From assembly GCA_041859205.1 (NCBI GenBank), contig JBHEKU010000241.1, positions 1 through 36,679 on the forward strand: a stretch of 36,679 bases of DNA, in the 5' to 3' direction. Made by a program: the position numbers and the translations under genes. The stretch comes from JAFDZO01 sp041859205. GTDB taxonomy: Bacteria > Bacteroidota > Ignavibacteria > Tepidaquicellales > Tepidaquicellaceae. Positions 7,404 through 15,796 of the stretch are shown here, in pieces. How positions within the stretch are numbered: the first letter of the stretch is position 1; each line of letters begins with the position of its first letter. The notes below the pieces were generated by a model. The model saw only the letters and a program-made list of their open reading frames with translations. It was not told where the DNA came from and made no database searches.

Positions 7404-9665
7404 ATGATGAATCCCTTACACACAAAACAAATTGCTAACGAACTTTCCATAACTCAAAAACAAGTATTAGCCGTTGCGCAGCTGTTAAGCGAAGATGCTA
7501 CAGTGCCATTCATAGCACGATACAGAAAAGAAATTACAGGAAGCCTTGATGAAGTTGTGATTGCAGCGATAAGAGACAGAATATCACAGCTTGAAGAATT
7601 AGATAAGCGCAGAGCTTCAATACTTAACTCACTCGAAGAAAGAAAACTTCTTACAGATGAATTAAAAGAAAAAATAGAAGCGGCTATTACTCTTACCGAG
7701 CTTGAAGATATTTATTTACCATACAGACCAAAGAGAAGGACTAAGGCAACAGTTGCAAAAGAAAAAGGGCTGGAGCCTTTAGGCGAAATGATTTTCTCAC
7801 AGGAGAATATAGATATTACTGCGGAAGCAGAAAAATATATCGATGCTGAGAAAGGAGTGAACACAGTTGAAGAAGCATTACAGGGAGCAAGGGATATAAT
7901 TGCCGAGTGGGTAAGCGAAAATCAGGAAGCGCGTGAAAAGATGAGAGACCTGTATCAGAAGAAAGGTGTGTTTATTTCAAAAGTTGTATCCGGAAAAGAA
8001 GAAGAAGGAATTAAGTATAAAGATTATTATGAATGGCGCGAGCCAATTTCTTCCGCTCCTTCACACAGAGTTTTAGCAATGAGACGCGGCGAGAATGAAG
8101 GATTTTTATCTCTGAAAGCAGAACCTGAAACCGATGATGCAATAATGTTAATGCAGGGAATTTTCCTAAAAGGTAATAATGATTCCGCAAATCAGGTAAA
8201 ACTTGCTATAGATGATTCTTATAAAAGATTACTTGGACCATCAATGGAAACAGAGGCACGGGTTATCAGCAAAGAGACAGCTGATAAAGAAGCGATCGCA
8301 GTATTCGCTGATAATTTAAGGCAGCTTTTACTAGCTGCTCCGCTGGGAGAAAAAAGAGTTTTAGCCATTGACCCGGGATTCAGAACGGGATGCAAAATTG
8401 TATGCCTTGATGAGAACGGAAAGCTTCTGAAGAACGATAATATTTATCCGACACAATCTGAAGCTATGAAAAAATTAGCTGCGGAAAAATTAGTAAAGCT
8501 AGCCGAAGAATATAAACCCGATGTTATTGCAATCGGTAACGGAACTGCAAGCAGAGAGACAGAAACTTTTGTAAAGACAGTTGATTTCGGAAGAGATATT
8601 CCGACTATAATGGTGAATGAATCCGGTGCATCTATTTACTCTGCATCAGATGTTGCGCGAGAGGAATTTCCTGATTACGATGTTACAGTAAGAGGTTCAG
8701 TTTCCATAGGAAGAAGGCTGATGGATCCGCTTGCTGAACTTGTGAAAATAGATGCGAAGTCAATCGGTGTCGGGCAGTATCAACATGACGTTGACCAGAA
8801 AGCATTGAAAGATAAACTTGATGATGTTGTAATTAGCTGCGTGAATAAGGTCGGCGTTGAACTTAATACAGCAAGTAAAGAATTGCTCACATACGTATCA
8901 GGACTCGGACCAAAGCTTGCAAAGAGTATTATCGAATACAGAAATGATAAAGGCGGATTTAAATCACGCGATGAAATTTTGAAAGTGCCGAGACTCGGCA
9001 ATAAAGCATTTGAGCAGGCGGCAGGATTTTTAAGAATACGTGAAGCAAAAAATCCGTTGGACTCATCTGCAGTTCACCCTGAAAGCTATGATATAGTTTA
9101 TCAGATGGCTAAGGATGCCGGATGTACTGTTGAAGAACTAATGCACTCCGATGAGCTTAGAAAAAAAATTGATATAAATAAATATGTATCCGATACAGTC
9201 GGCTTGCCGACATTAAGCGATATTATGGATGAGCTTGCAAAACCCGGACGCGACCCGAGGCAAAAATTCGAGCTGTTCAAGTTTGCTGAAGGCATAGAAA
9301 AGATGGAAGACTTAAAGCCGGGAATGAAGTTGCCGGGAATTGTAACTAACTTAACTGCCTTCGGCGCGTTTGTTGATATCGGAGTTCATCAGGACGGGCT
9401 TGTGCACATAAGCCAGATTACAGACAGGTTTATAAAAAATCCTGCCGAGGTTTTAAAAGTCGCACAGAAGGTTGATGTTACCGTTGTTGAAATTGACCTT
9501 GCCAGAAAAAGAATTCAGCTTAGCATGAAGGAACCGGGAGCGAAACCTGTAGTTAAAAATACAAATACGAAAGTTGACCCGAATGCTTTTAAGGCTAAGC
9601 AGCAGAGCAAGATTGAAGAAAAAGAAGATAAGCTAAAAATGTTACTTGAAAAGTTTAAAAAATAG
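7404..9665 (+). CDS. tex: Tex-family transcription accessory protein (S1 RNA-binding)
   Basis: The 753-residue protein is close to the usual length (E. coli Tex is about 770). It begins with the helical Tex_N region, including the conserved VPFIARYRKEITGSLDE (about 33-49). It continues with the RNase H-like/YqgF-type domain (AIDPGFRTGCK near 320), helix-hairpin-helix segments (SGLGPKLAKSIIEYR near 500) and a C-terminal S1 domain (about 636-705, with GAFVDIGVHQDGLVHISQ). A Lys-rich tail follows. Tex is a cytoplasmic nucleic-acid-binding protein linked to transcription and RNA quality control. Two ATGs are adjacent at 7404 and 7407, and either could be the start. All domains look intact. Confidence 0.96.
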   Translation: MMNPLHTKQIANELSITQKQVLAVAQLLSEDATVPFIARYRKEITGSLDEVVIAAIRDRISQLEELDKRRASILNSLEERKLLTDELKEKIEAAITLTELEDIYLPYRPKRRTKATVAKEKGLEPLGEMIFSQENIDITAEAEKYIDAEKGVNTVEEALQGARDIIAEWVSENQEAREKMRDLYQKKGVFISKVVSGKEEEGIKYKDYYEWREPISSAPSHRVLAMRRGENEGFLSLKAEPETDDAIMLMQGIFLKGNNDSANQVKLAIDDSYKRLLGPSMETEARVISKETADKEAIAVFADNLRQLLLAAPLGEKRVLAIDPGFRTGCKIVCLDENGKLLKNDNIYPTQSEAMKKLAAEKLVKLAEEYKPDVIAIGNGTASRETETFVKTVDFGRDIPTIMVNESGASIYSASDVAREEFPDYDVTVRGSVSIGRRLMDPLAELVKIDAKSIGVGQYQHDVDQKALKDKLDDVVISCVNKVGVELNTASKELLTYVSGLGPKLAKSIIEYRNDKGGFKSRDEILKVPRLGNKAFEQAAGFLRIREAKNPLDSSAVHPESYDIVYQMAKDAGCTVEELMHSDELRKKIDINKYVSDTVGLPTLSDIMDELAKPGRDPRQKFELFKFAEGIEKMEDLKPGMKLPGIVTNLTAFGAFVDIGVHQDGLVHISQITDRFIKNPAEVLKVAQKVDVTVVEIDLARKRIQLSMKEPGAKPVVKNTNTKVDPNAFKAKQQSKIEEKEDKLKMLLEKFKK

Positions 9666-9686
9666 AATTAATATATTAGCACGACT

Positions 9687-10079
9687 ATGACAAATCCAAA
9701 TTCAGATATTACAACAGAGGGAATAAGAATAGAGGTAACTCCCGAATTTATTCCCGAGCGCTCAGAGCCCGATAAAAAACTTTTCTTTTTTATCTATAAC
9801 ATCCGCATTACAAATAACAGCGAAGAGAACTTGCAGTTGCTTTCACGTTACTGGTTAATTATCAATGCTGACGGAGATGAAAATGAAGTTAAAGGTGAAG
9901 GTGTTGTCGGTCAGTTTCCTTATCTGAAGCCGGGACAAAATTTTGAGTACTCAAGCTTCACTCCGCTTGATACTGAATGGGGTACAATGGAAGGGCATTA
10001 TACTTTCGAAAAAGATAACGGCGAAAAAATTGATGCTAAGGTTGGAAGATTTTATTTAACGAGCGACATATTGGTTTAA
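9687..10079 (+). CDS. apaG: ApaG domain protein
   Basis: This 130-residue protein is a single ApaG immunoglobulin-like beta-sandwich. The order of strands and motifs matches the family: IRIEVTPEFIPERS near the start, YNIRITNNSEENLQLLSRYW (about 32-51), VVGQFPYLKPGQNFEYSS (about 72-89) and GTMEGHYTF. ApaG proteins were genetically linked to Co2+/Mg2+ sensitivity, but their biochemical activity is unsettled. It is 21 bp downstream of tex and probably co-transcribed. Its stop codon abuts the stop codon of the convergent carB gene with no base between them. Confidence 0.92.
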   Translation: MTNPNSDITTEGIRIEVTPEFIPERSEPDKKLFFFIYNIRITNNSEENLQLLSRYWLIINADGDENEVKGEGVVGQFPYLKPGQNFEYSSFTPLDTEWGTMEGHYTFEKDNGEKIDAKVGRFYLTSDILV

Positions 10080-11873
10080 TTACTCAACATAATATTCTTG
10101 TAAACTTTTCACATTCACTCTGCCTGATTTTAACTCTTTAATTCCTTGCACAACTGAGTCCGCAGCAGAGAGCGTTGTGATAAACGGAATTTTATTCTGC
10201 ACTGCAGCCCAGCCGATTGCATATTCATCGTAACGCGATTCTTTCCCCAGCGGTGTATTTATCACAAGCTTTATATCTCCGTTTTTAATTCTATCTACAA
10301 CATTAGGCCTTCCTTCAAGCACTTTAAAAACTGGCTCTGCTTTAATTCCGTTTTCATTCAGATACTTTGCAGTACCGATAGTTCCGATTATTCCAAATCC
10401 CAACTCAACAAATTCATTCACAATCTTTAATGACTTGGGTTTCTTATCGTTGTTGTTTAAGCTAATGAAAATTTTTCCTTCAGTAGGCAAAAGATTCCCC
10501 GTAGATGTCTGCGCTTTAAGCATTGCTTCACCGAACGTGGCGCCGATACCCATCACTTCACCTGTGGAGCGCATCTCCGGTCCTAAAAACATTTTGACCT
10601 TAGGAAATTTCTGGAACGGGAAAACAGATTCCTTCACTCCGATATATTTAATATCATCAAACTTCTTTAGCTTAAACTCTTTCAATTTTCTTCCGGCAAT
10701 TACCTGCGCTGCAATTGTAGCAAGCTGAACGCCTGTGGTTTTGCTCACGAACGGAACTGTTCTTGATGCTCTCGGATTCGCCTCGATAACGTAAACAACA
10801 TTGTCCTTAATCGCATATTGAATATTGAGCAGTCCTTTAACTTCAAGAGCGATTGCAAGTTTCTTTGTATACTCTTTTATCTCTTTAAGATTTTTTGCTG
10901 ATAAGGAAATGGGCGGAAGGATAGACGTACTGTCGCCGGAGTGAATCCCCGCTTCCTCTATGTGCTGCATAATTCCTCCTATGTAAACATCTTTGCCATC
11001 GCCGATTGCATCAACGTCAATCTCACGCGCTTCTTCAAGAAACTTATCAATTAACACAGGATGTTTTCCCGAAAGCTTTGCTGCTTCAAAGAAAAATTCC
11101 GTAAGCTGTTCATCGTTATAAACAATCTGCATTGCCCTGCCACCAAGCACATACGAAGGTCTTACTAAAACAGGGTAACCGATTTTATTTGCAATCTTAA
11201 CTGCTTCCTTTAAACTTAAGGCAGTACCGTATTCGGGCTTTGGAATTTTTAGTTCATCGAGTAACTTACCGAATTTTTTCCTGTCCTCTGCTACATCAAT
11301 ATTTTCTGATGAAGTGCCGAGCACTTTTAATCCGTTCTTCTCTAATTCTTTTGAAAGCTTTAACGGCGTCTGTCCGCCGAAACTTACGATTATACCCTTA
11401 ACATTTTTTTCATAGCGTGTAATGTTCAGCACATCTTCAACTGTAAGCGGCTCAAAATATAGTTTATCAGTAATATCATAATCAGTCGAAACAGTCTCAG
11501 GATTGCAGTTAATCATTATCACTTCATAGCCTTCTGCGCGAAGAGCTTTTACGCAGCGGACGCAGCAGTAATCGAATTCGATTCCCTGCCCTATGCGATT
11601 AGGTCCCCCGCCAAGAATTATAATTTTTTCTTTATCGGAAGATTTTACTTCGTTATATTTTTCGTAGGTGGAGTAATGATAAGGTGTGTTTGCATCGAAC
11701 TCTGCCGCGCATGTATCAACTGTCTTATACACAGGATAAATTTTATTTTTATCTCTGTATTTTCTTATCTTCTCTTCTGTTGTATTTAAAATGTGGGCGA
11801 GCTGCTTATCGGAAAATCCAAACTTCTTTGCTTTTAAAAAAAGTCCCGGATTTATTTTTTTTGTATTTGGCAT
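10080..11873 (-). CDS. carB: Carbamoyl-phosphate synthase large subunit, C-terminal half only
   Basis: The 597-residue protein aligns by motif to roughly the last 600 residues of full-length CarB (about 1070). It has the end of the oligomerisation domain (FSDKQLAHIL, VDTCAAEFD), the pre-ATP-grasp motif LGGGPNRIGQGIEFDYCC (about 87-104), MINCNPETVSTDYD, FGGQTPLKLS and the second ATP-grasp (YPVLVRPSYVLGGRAMQIVY). The C-terminal allosteric MGS-like domain is about 460-590. This half normally phosphorylates carbamate to give carbamoyl phosphate for arginine and pyrimidines. The first ATP-grasp half, which makes carboxyphosphate, is absent. The start is clean: an in-frame TAA lies directly before the ATG, and a different gene lies upstream. 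It may therefore be one part of a split carB, as known in Methanocaldococcus and Aquifex, with the other half elsewhere. Confidence 0.92.
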   Translation of the reverse strand: MPNTKKINPGLFLKAKKFGFSDKQLAHILNTTEEKIRKYRDKNKIYPVYKTVDTCAAEFDANTPYHYSTYEKYNEVKSSDKEKIIILGGGPNRIGQGIEFDYCCVRCVKALRAEGYEVIMINCNPETVSTDYDITDKLYFEPLTVEDVLNITRYEKNVKGIIVSFGGQTPLKLSKELEKNGLKVLGTSSENIDVAEDRKKFGKLLDELKIPKPEYGTALSLKEAVKIANKIGYPVLVRPSYVLGGRAMQIVYNDEQLTEFFFEAAKLSGKHPVLIDKFLEEAREIDVDAIGDGKDVYIGGIMQHIEEAGIHSGDSTSILPPISLSAKNLKEIKEYTKKLAIALEVKGLLNIQYAIKDNVVYVIEANPRASRTVPFVSKTTGVQLATIAAQVIAGRKLKEFKLKKFDDIKYIGVKESVFPFQKFPKVKMFLGPEMRSTGEVMGIGATFGEAMLKAQTSTGNLLPTEGKIFISLNNNDKKPKSLKIVNEFVELGFGIIGTIGTAKYLNENGIKAEPVFKVLEGRPNVVDRIKNGDIKLVINTPLGKESRYDEYAIGWAAVQNKIPFITTLSAADSVVQGIKELKSGRVNVKSLQEYYVE

Positions 11874-11884
11874 TTAGATTTTAA

Positions 11885-12499
11885 TCAGTCTTTTGTGTGT
11901 GAATGAGCGTGGCTATGGCTGTGACCGTGATGGTGCTCCATAATCTCATTAAAGCTTGATTCAGAAAATACTAAACTTGGAATTACAATATCACTCAATA
12001 AACATGGTACTAAAACCGAGACAAATAAAATTAAAATAAGCGAAACTATTTGCATAACATCAGTTCCGTTAAATCCGAAAGTCAAAAGATACACAATTGC
12101 TGCCATTGTAGCAGCGAATGTATGCACAAAGTGTGTTACATGAGTGATTTTTTTAAAGAGACGCGGAAGAAAAATTCCTGCAAATCCTCCTATGAAAATA
12201 GCAGACCATGCGAACTGCGGCTCTTCAAGAATGCAGATATGCAAAGTCATATTATACCCAAGCAGATGTCCGCCAAGATATGGAAAAACGGAATCGCTGA
12301 CTGTGCAGCCGATTGAAGATGATAAAATCCCGACGCCAATTGCCCTGACTGCATCTTTATTAAAAGCATAATAAATTGCTACGGGAGTAATAGTTGCAAG
12401 AAATAAATGCACATAATGAATTTTGCTGAACAAGCCTTCATTCATATAGCCGTGCATGTATTTATTTATTATAAGAATTGAAGTAAGGCAAAGCAGCAC
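11885..12499 (-). CDS. Integral membrane protein with His-rich C-terminal tail
   Basis: From the GTG at 12499 the product is 204 residues. It has about five hydrophobic helices and a C-terminal tail, HHHGHSHSHAHSHTKD, that is an obvious metal-binding sequence. The frame stays open upstream to 12586 and encodes ...VKEEVSEHFKFTVIS, which completes the first membrane helix. The GTG therefore cuts a helix and the real start probably lies upstream, though no ATG, GTG or TTG is available there (ATA at 12583 or CTG at 12568 are the options). The family is not recognised. It lies directly downstream of the DUF3299-like gene in the His-rich ABC operon, which suggests a role with zinc, nickel or another transition metal. 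carB begins 11 bp downstream. Confidence 0.7.
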   Translation of the reverse strand: MLLCLTSILIINKYMHGYMNEGLFSKIHYVHLFLATITPVAIYYAFNKDAVRAIGVGILSSSIGCTVSDSVFPYLGGHLLGYNMTLHICILEEPQFAWSAIFIGGFAGIFLPRLFKKITHVTHFVHTFAATMAAIVYLLTFGFNGTDVMQIVSLILILFVSVLVPCLLSDIVIPSLVFSESSFNEIMEHHHGHSHSHAHSHTKD

Positions 12500-12586
12500 T
12501 GAAATTACAGTGAACTTGAAATGCTCGCTTACTTCTTCTTTAACGATATTTATTCTGTTTCTGTCCAGAGTTTTTTGTTCTATAAA

Positions 12587-13201
12587 TTAATCTATTGAAA
12601 CACCGTCTATCGAATAAATTATATCGGAGTATTCGTCTTTAACATCGAGGTTGACTTTAAATCTTCCTTTAATATTCACTACGCCTGTTTTGAAATCCGT
12701 TTTCACTCCATTTGTAAGCTTAACGTAAATTATTTCATTTATAAATATCGGCGGAGCGCAGTAACAGCTAAGCGGCGGAGCAGAGCATAATAAAAACTCA
12801 TCCATATTTTCTAAAGCATTCAGCGGAGTCATAAATCCGATTATGTTTACATTCTTGCCTTCCATATCTTTTATTTCCTTGGGGACTTCTTTTCCGGGGA
12901 CATAAGTTCTTAGCTGTCTGAATGTAATTTTATTAAAAGGCTGCGATGTATCTACGGGGATAAAATCCGTTTTAGGAGTATTGATTTGCTGTGTACCGTC
13001 AAGCGAGCCTTTCTTAGTCGTGTCGCGGTTTGCCGTAAAATTTATTTTACTCAGCTCAACTTTTTCACCTTTAGTATTGTACACAAAACTTTTTCCGCTA
13101 GTATCTTTATTGGAAAAAAGACTTATGCAGACTGCCATTATAAAAACTGCATATCCTAAGTAAGGAATATTGTTTGCGATTTTTGATTTTAACTCTTTCA
13201 T
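12587..13201 (-). CDS. Membrane-anchored DUF3299-like protein
   Basis: The 204-residue protein has one N-terminal membrane helix (about 12-30), a Lys/Thr-rich linker, and a C-terminal domain (about 92-204). That domain carries the pattern I associate with DUF3299: FRQLRTYVPGKEVPKEIKDM, then IIGFMTPLNALENMDEFLL, then the Cys/Pro-rich segment CSAPPLSCYCAPP with Cys139, Cys146 and Cys148. The domain faces the periplasm. Such proteins often sit beside LolD/MacB-type ABC transporters, and as I recall the zinc-regulated zrg operon of Vibrio has a similar set; I could not verify this. The clustered cysteines could bind metal. It lies 19 bp after the permease gene. Confidence 0.75.
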   Translation of the reverse strand: MKELKSKIANNIPYLGYAVFIMAVCISLFSNKDTSGKSFVYNTKGEKVELSKINFTANRDTTKKGSLDGTQQINTPKTDFIPVDTSQPFNKITFRQLRTYVPGKEVPKEIKDMEGKNVNIIGFMTPLNALENMDEFLLCSAPPLSCYCAPPIFINEIIYVKLTNGVKTDFKTGVVNIKGRFKVNLDVKDEYSDIIYSIDGVSID

Positions 13202-13220
13202 AATTTTAAACTTTTATCGT

Positions 13221-14561
13221 TTAACTGACCGGAGCAAGATTGCTTGCCACATCCGTATTGTACGCTTTTAATGCGGGGATTATTGTAACTATTAAGCCAA
13301 GCAGAACTGTTCCTGTGAGTATGTAAAACTCGAATAAATTAAATACCGTTCCGCTTATCTGTATTCCCGCTATATTTGAAATTGTATCTTTGAAAATAAA
13401 AATCAGTAAGTGAGAAATTATAATTCCTGAAATTCCTCCTATGAAACTTATAATAAATCCTTCTATAAGAATGATGTTTAATATTGTTTGCTTCTTTGCT
13501 CCCAATGAACGCATAATTGCAATATCTCTCTTGCGTTCATTCATTGAGTTGTAAATCGAAACTAAAATTGAAATCACTGCAACGAAAACAACTAAGTAAG
13601 CTATGATTATTAAAATTGAATTTATATTTCCTATTATATCAAACAACTGCTTTATTTCGAAAACAGGAATAACTGCCTGAGCGTTTATTCCTTCAAACTT
13701 ATTTTCATTAATCTGCCTTCTGAGCAAATCAAAAAATACCGGACTTTTTAAACTTACTAAAATTGCAGTTACTGATTTATCCGAATCTTTTAAATGTTCT
13801 TCTTCAGTACTTTGCCCGTCTTTATCGTGATTATGTCCCTCATGGTTATGTCCATCGTGTTTAGCAGTATCAGTTGCCGCATCCGTCCTCTCCTTCAATT
13901 TCTCTTCCACTTCATGATGATGAATTTCCCAGATGGAATTCATAGAAGTAAAAATTACTTTATCTATAGGAGTAAATGTCTTCTCTAAAATACCAACAAC
14001 CGTAAACTTAAATTCTGCATGTTCGAACATACCCTCGTAGCCTTCGTAGCTTTCCACTCCGTGCGAGCCGGCAAATGTATCTCCGATTTTTAAACCGGTT
14101 TTGAGCGCAGTCTCGTTTCCTATAACAACTTCAAAATCTTTTGTAAAAAATCTGCCTTCTTTCAGCTGATATTTTTTATCTTTCTGATAAGAGAAGTCAG
14201 AAAAAATTTCAGGTGTAGTTCCTATAAATCTGTGATTCTTAAAATTATCTCCGAGCACATAAGGAATTGCAAGCTTTACTCTTTTATCGTCCTTTAATTT
14301 GGTATATGTATCATAAGGCATATTTTGTATCGGCACGCCAATCTGATAAATTGTATTCAGAGTTAATTGAAGTGAGCTTCCTTTAGGTCCGACAATTATT
14401 TCGTAGCCTGTAGCTGTCTGGTTAAATGCGTCGCTGCTTTCCTGCTTCAGAATTAAAATTGAAACAACTAGCGCAACGCCGAGCATTATAGAGAACATCG
14501 TCAGCACCGATGCTAAACTTCTCTGCCTTATATTTTTCCATACTATTTTGAAGATGCTCAT
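13221..14561 (-). CDS. ABC transporter permease, FtsX/MacB-like, with His-rich loop
   Basis: This 446-residue inner-membrane protein has the type VII (MacB/LolC) topology: one N-terminal helix (about 17-38), a large periplasmic domain, then three helices (about 310-340, 362-386 and 405-432). SIYNSMNERKRDIAIMRSLG at about 347-366 is the classic cytoplasmic FtsX segment. The periplasmic domain contains an unusual insertion at about 213-256 with HHH at 214-216 and further His at 235, 238, 240, 243, 245 and 256, interspersed with Asp/Glu. This looks like a metal-binding loop. Its start overlaps the end of the ATPase gene by 4 bp. I infer a periplasmic metal-handling or extraction role rather than drug export; the substrate is unproven. 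Confidence 0.88.
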   Translation of the reverse strand: MSIFKIVWKNIRQRSLASVLTMFSIMLGVALVVSILILKQESSDAFNQTATGYEIIVGPKGSSLQLTLNTIYQIGVPIQNMPYDTYTKLKDDKRVKLAIPYVLGDNFKNHRFIGTTPEIFSDFSYQKDKKYQLKEGRFFTKDFEVVIGNETALKTGLKIGDTFAGSHGVESYEGYEGMFEHAEFKFTVVGILEKTFTPIDKVIFTSMNSIWEIHHHEVEEKLKERTDAATDTAKHDGHNHEGHNHDKDGQSTEEEHLKDSDKSVTAILVSLKSPVFFDLLRRQINENKFEGINAQAVIPVFEIKQLFDIIGNINSILIIIAYLVVFVAVISILVSIYNSMNERKRDIAIMRSLGAKKQTILNIILIEGFIISFIGGISGIIISHLLIFIFKDTISNIAGIQISGTVFNLFEFYILTGTVLLGLIVTIIPALKAYNTDVASNLAPVS

Positions 14562-15223
14562 TGGGTTGCCGCCTTATTTATATCTTCAAAATTAATTTTG
14601 TTCTCAAACTTATTTATTATATCGGATTCATGTGATACGAGGAGCAATGAAATTTTATTTTCTTCGCAGATATTTTTTATAAGGTCGATTGCAAGCTCGC
14701 CGTTTTTTGCATCAAGGTTTGCAGTCGGTTCATCTGCTAAAATAAGCTTCGGTGAATTTGCAACTGCGCGCGCAATGGCGACCCGCTGCTGCTCGCCGAC
14801 TGAAAGCTCAGAGGGCTTATTGTTCATCTTTTTTGAAAGTCCGACTTTATTTAAAAGAGCCTCGGCTTTTTTCCTGTCGAGATTGTTTGCAAACATCATT
14901 CCCAGCATTACATTTTCGATTGCAGTAAATCCCTGCAGCAAATTGAACGTCTGGAAAACATAGCCTATATTTTTCGAGCGGAATGCATCGCGCTTAGATT
15001 CGGATAAAGAAGAAATTTTTTCATCGTTGAAAAATATCTCGCCGTTATCCTGAGAAATTATTCCGGCAATAAGATTTAAAAATGTGCTCTTGCCCGAGCC
15101 GCTTTTGCCGGAGACGGCAAGCTGAAAATTTTCCTGTAATGAAAAATCCGGGATATTTATCACATCTGAAACCTCTCCATCGGCATTCTTAAACGTTTTT
15201 CGCAGGTTCGTAATCTTTAGCAT
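14558..15223 (-). CDS. ABC transporter ATP-binding protein, LolD/MacB type
   Basis: This 221-residue ATPase has Walker A GKSGSGKST (39-47), a Q-loop near VFQTFNLL (89-96), the signature LSVGEQQ (140-146), Walker B LILADE with PTANLD (about 160-171), and the switch His in LVSHESD. The signature reads LSVGE instead of LSGGQ, a minor variant. Length is typical of LolD-type subunits that power FtsX-like permeases. It is the first gene of a four-gene (-) operon, overlapping the permease by 4 bp, and its upstream region is the 721-bp repeat-rich interval. Confidence 0.94.
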   Translation of the reverse strand: MLKITNLRKTFKNADGEVSDVINIPDFSLQENFQLAVSGKSGSGKSTFLNLIAGIISQDNGEIFFNDEKISSLSESKRDAFRSKNIGYVFQTFNLLQGFTAIENVMLGMMFANNLDRKKAEALLNKVGLSKKMNNKPSELSVGEQQRVAIARAVANSPKLILADEPTANLDAKNGELAIDLIKNICEENKISLLLVSHESDIINKFENKINFEDINKAATQ

Positions 15224-15257
15224 AATTCAATTTATACAAATCATTTGCAAAAAGGAA

Positions 15258-15319
15258 TTCCCAAAAATTTCCCTATCCCTACATATAGGGAGAATTTATT
15301 TGATAAGGAATTTGGGAAT
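15258..15319. repeat. Nested inverted repeat upstream of the ABC operon
   Basis: Inner perfect palindrome TCCCTA-CATA-TAGGGA occupies 15276-15291. Outer arms ATTCCCAAAAATTTCC (15258-15273) and GGAATTTGGGAAT (15307-15319) are imperfectly complementary. The structure starts 35 bp upstream of the ATPase start, so it could be an operator or a leader hairpin for the (-) operon, or a chance part of the repeat-rich region. Confidence 0.45.
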
Positions 15320-15331
15320 GAGTATCTTTGA

Positions 15332-15357
15332 GAGTTATGAATTATGAGTTATGAATT
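15332..15357. repeat. Direct repeat of 12 bp with 14-bp period
   Basis: GAGTTATGAATT occurs at 15332-15343 and again at 15346-15357. It is part of the composite repeat interval. Confidence 0.7.
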
Positions 15358-15362
15358 TCATA

Positions 15363-15434
15363 CAACAATACAACAATGCAACAATGCAACAATGCAACAA
15401 TGCAACAATGCAACAATGCAACAATGCAACAATA
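15363..15434. repeat. Tandem repeat, 8-bp unit x 9
   Basis: The unit CAACAATG is repeated head to tail. Seven copies are perfect (15371-15426), flanked by one CAACAATA variant on each side (15363-15370 and 15427-15434). An 8-bp unit would shift any reading frame, and there is no ORF across it. Such a microsatellite is prone to length change by slippage. Confidence 0.95.
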
Positions 15435-15445
15435 ATACAACATTC

Positions 15446-15480
15446 GAAACTTGAAACTTGAAACTTGAAATTTGGAACTT
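15446..15480. repeat. Tandem repeat, 7-bp unit x 5
   Basis: GAAACTT is repeated three times perfectly (15446-15466), followed by degenerate copies GAAATTT and GGAACTT (15467-15480). It begins 11 bp after the 8-bp array. Confidence 0.9.
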
Positions 15481-15488
15481 AATTGAAG

Positions 15489-15687
15489 AATCCGTCAAAA
15501 ATTCGTCATTCGAAAGTATTTTTGCTGAGTTTTAGGAAAGCTCAATTTTAGCTCAGAATCATGAAATCCGTCAAAAACTCATCAATATTAAAAAATTCTG
15601 ATTATTCGGATGAGAGTAAAATGTGAACTTGCAATTTAAAAGTTGAAAATTGGAGCTGATTTCAAGAATCCGTCAAAAATTCATCAT
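15489..15687. repeat. Three spaced copies of a 21-bp element
   Basis: Near-identical copies of a sequence beginning AATCCGTCAAAAA and ending TCRTCA lie at 15489-15509, 15565-15585 and 15667-15687. They differ at only one to three positions. Start-to-start distances are 76 and 102 bp, which is too irregular for CRISPR. Confidence 0.85.
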
Positions 15688-15796
15688 AAAATACAAATGA
15701 AGAATTTCAGAAATTGTTGATTTTGCGCTGAAATTAAGAGTTCGCTAATTTGAAAAATACAATTCGTTGGATGATTGGATGACCCAAAGGGTACCC

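Noticed and set aside
10080..11873. carB as a locally frameshifted pseudogene
   Set aside because: All motifs of the C-terminal half are intact in one frame, a stop directly precedes the ATG, and no N-terminal CarB motifs were seen in the adjacent upstream sequence.
12050..12371. Two overlapping plus-strand ORFs inside the His-tail membrane protein gene
   Set aside because: They have no domain or signal-like features and lie wholly antisense to a better supported gene.
15363..15434. CRISPR array
   Set aside because: The unit is 8 bp with no spacers, so it is a simple tandem repeat. No cas genes are present.
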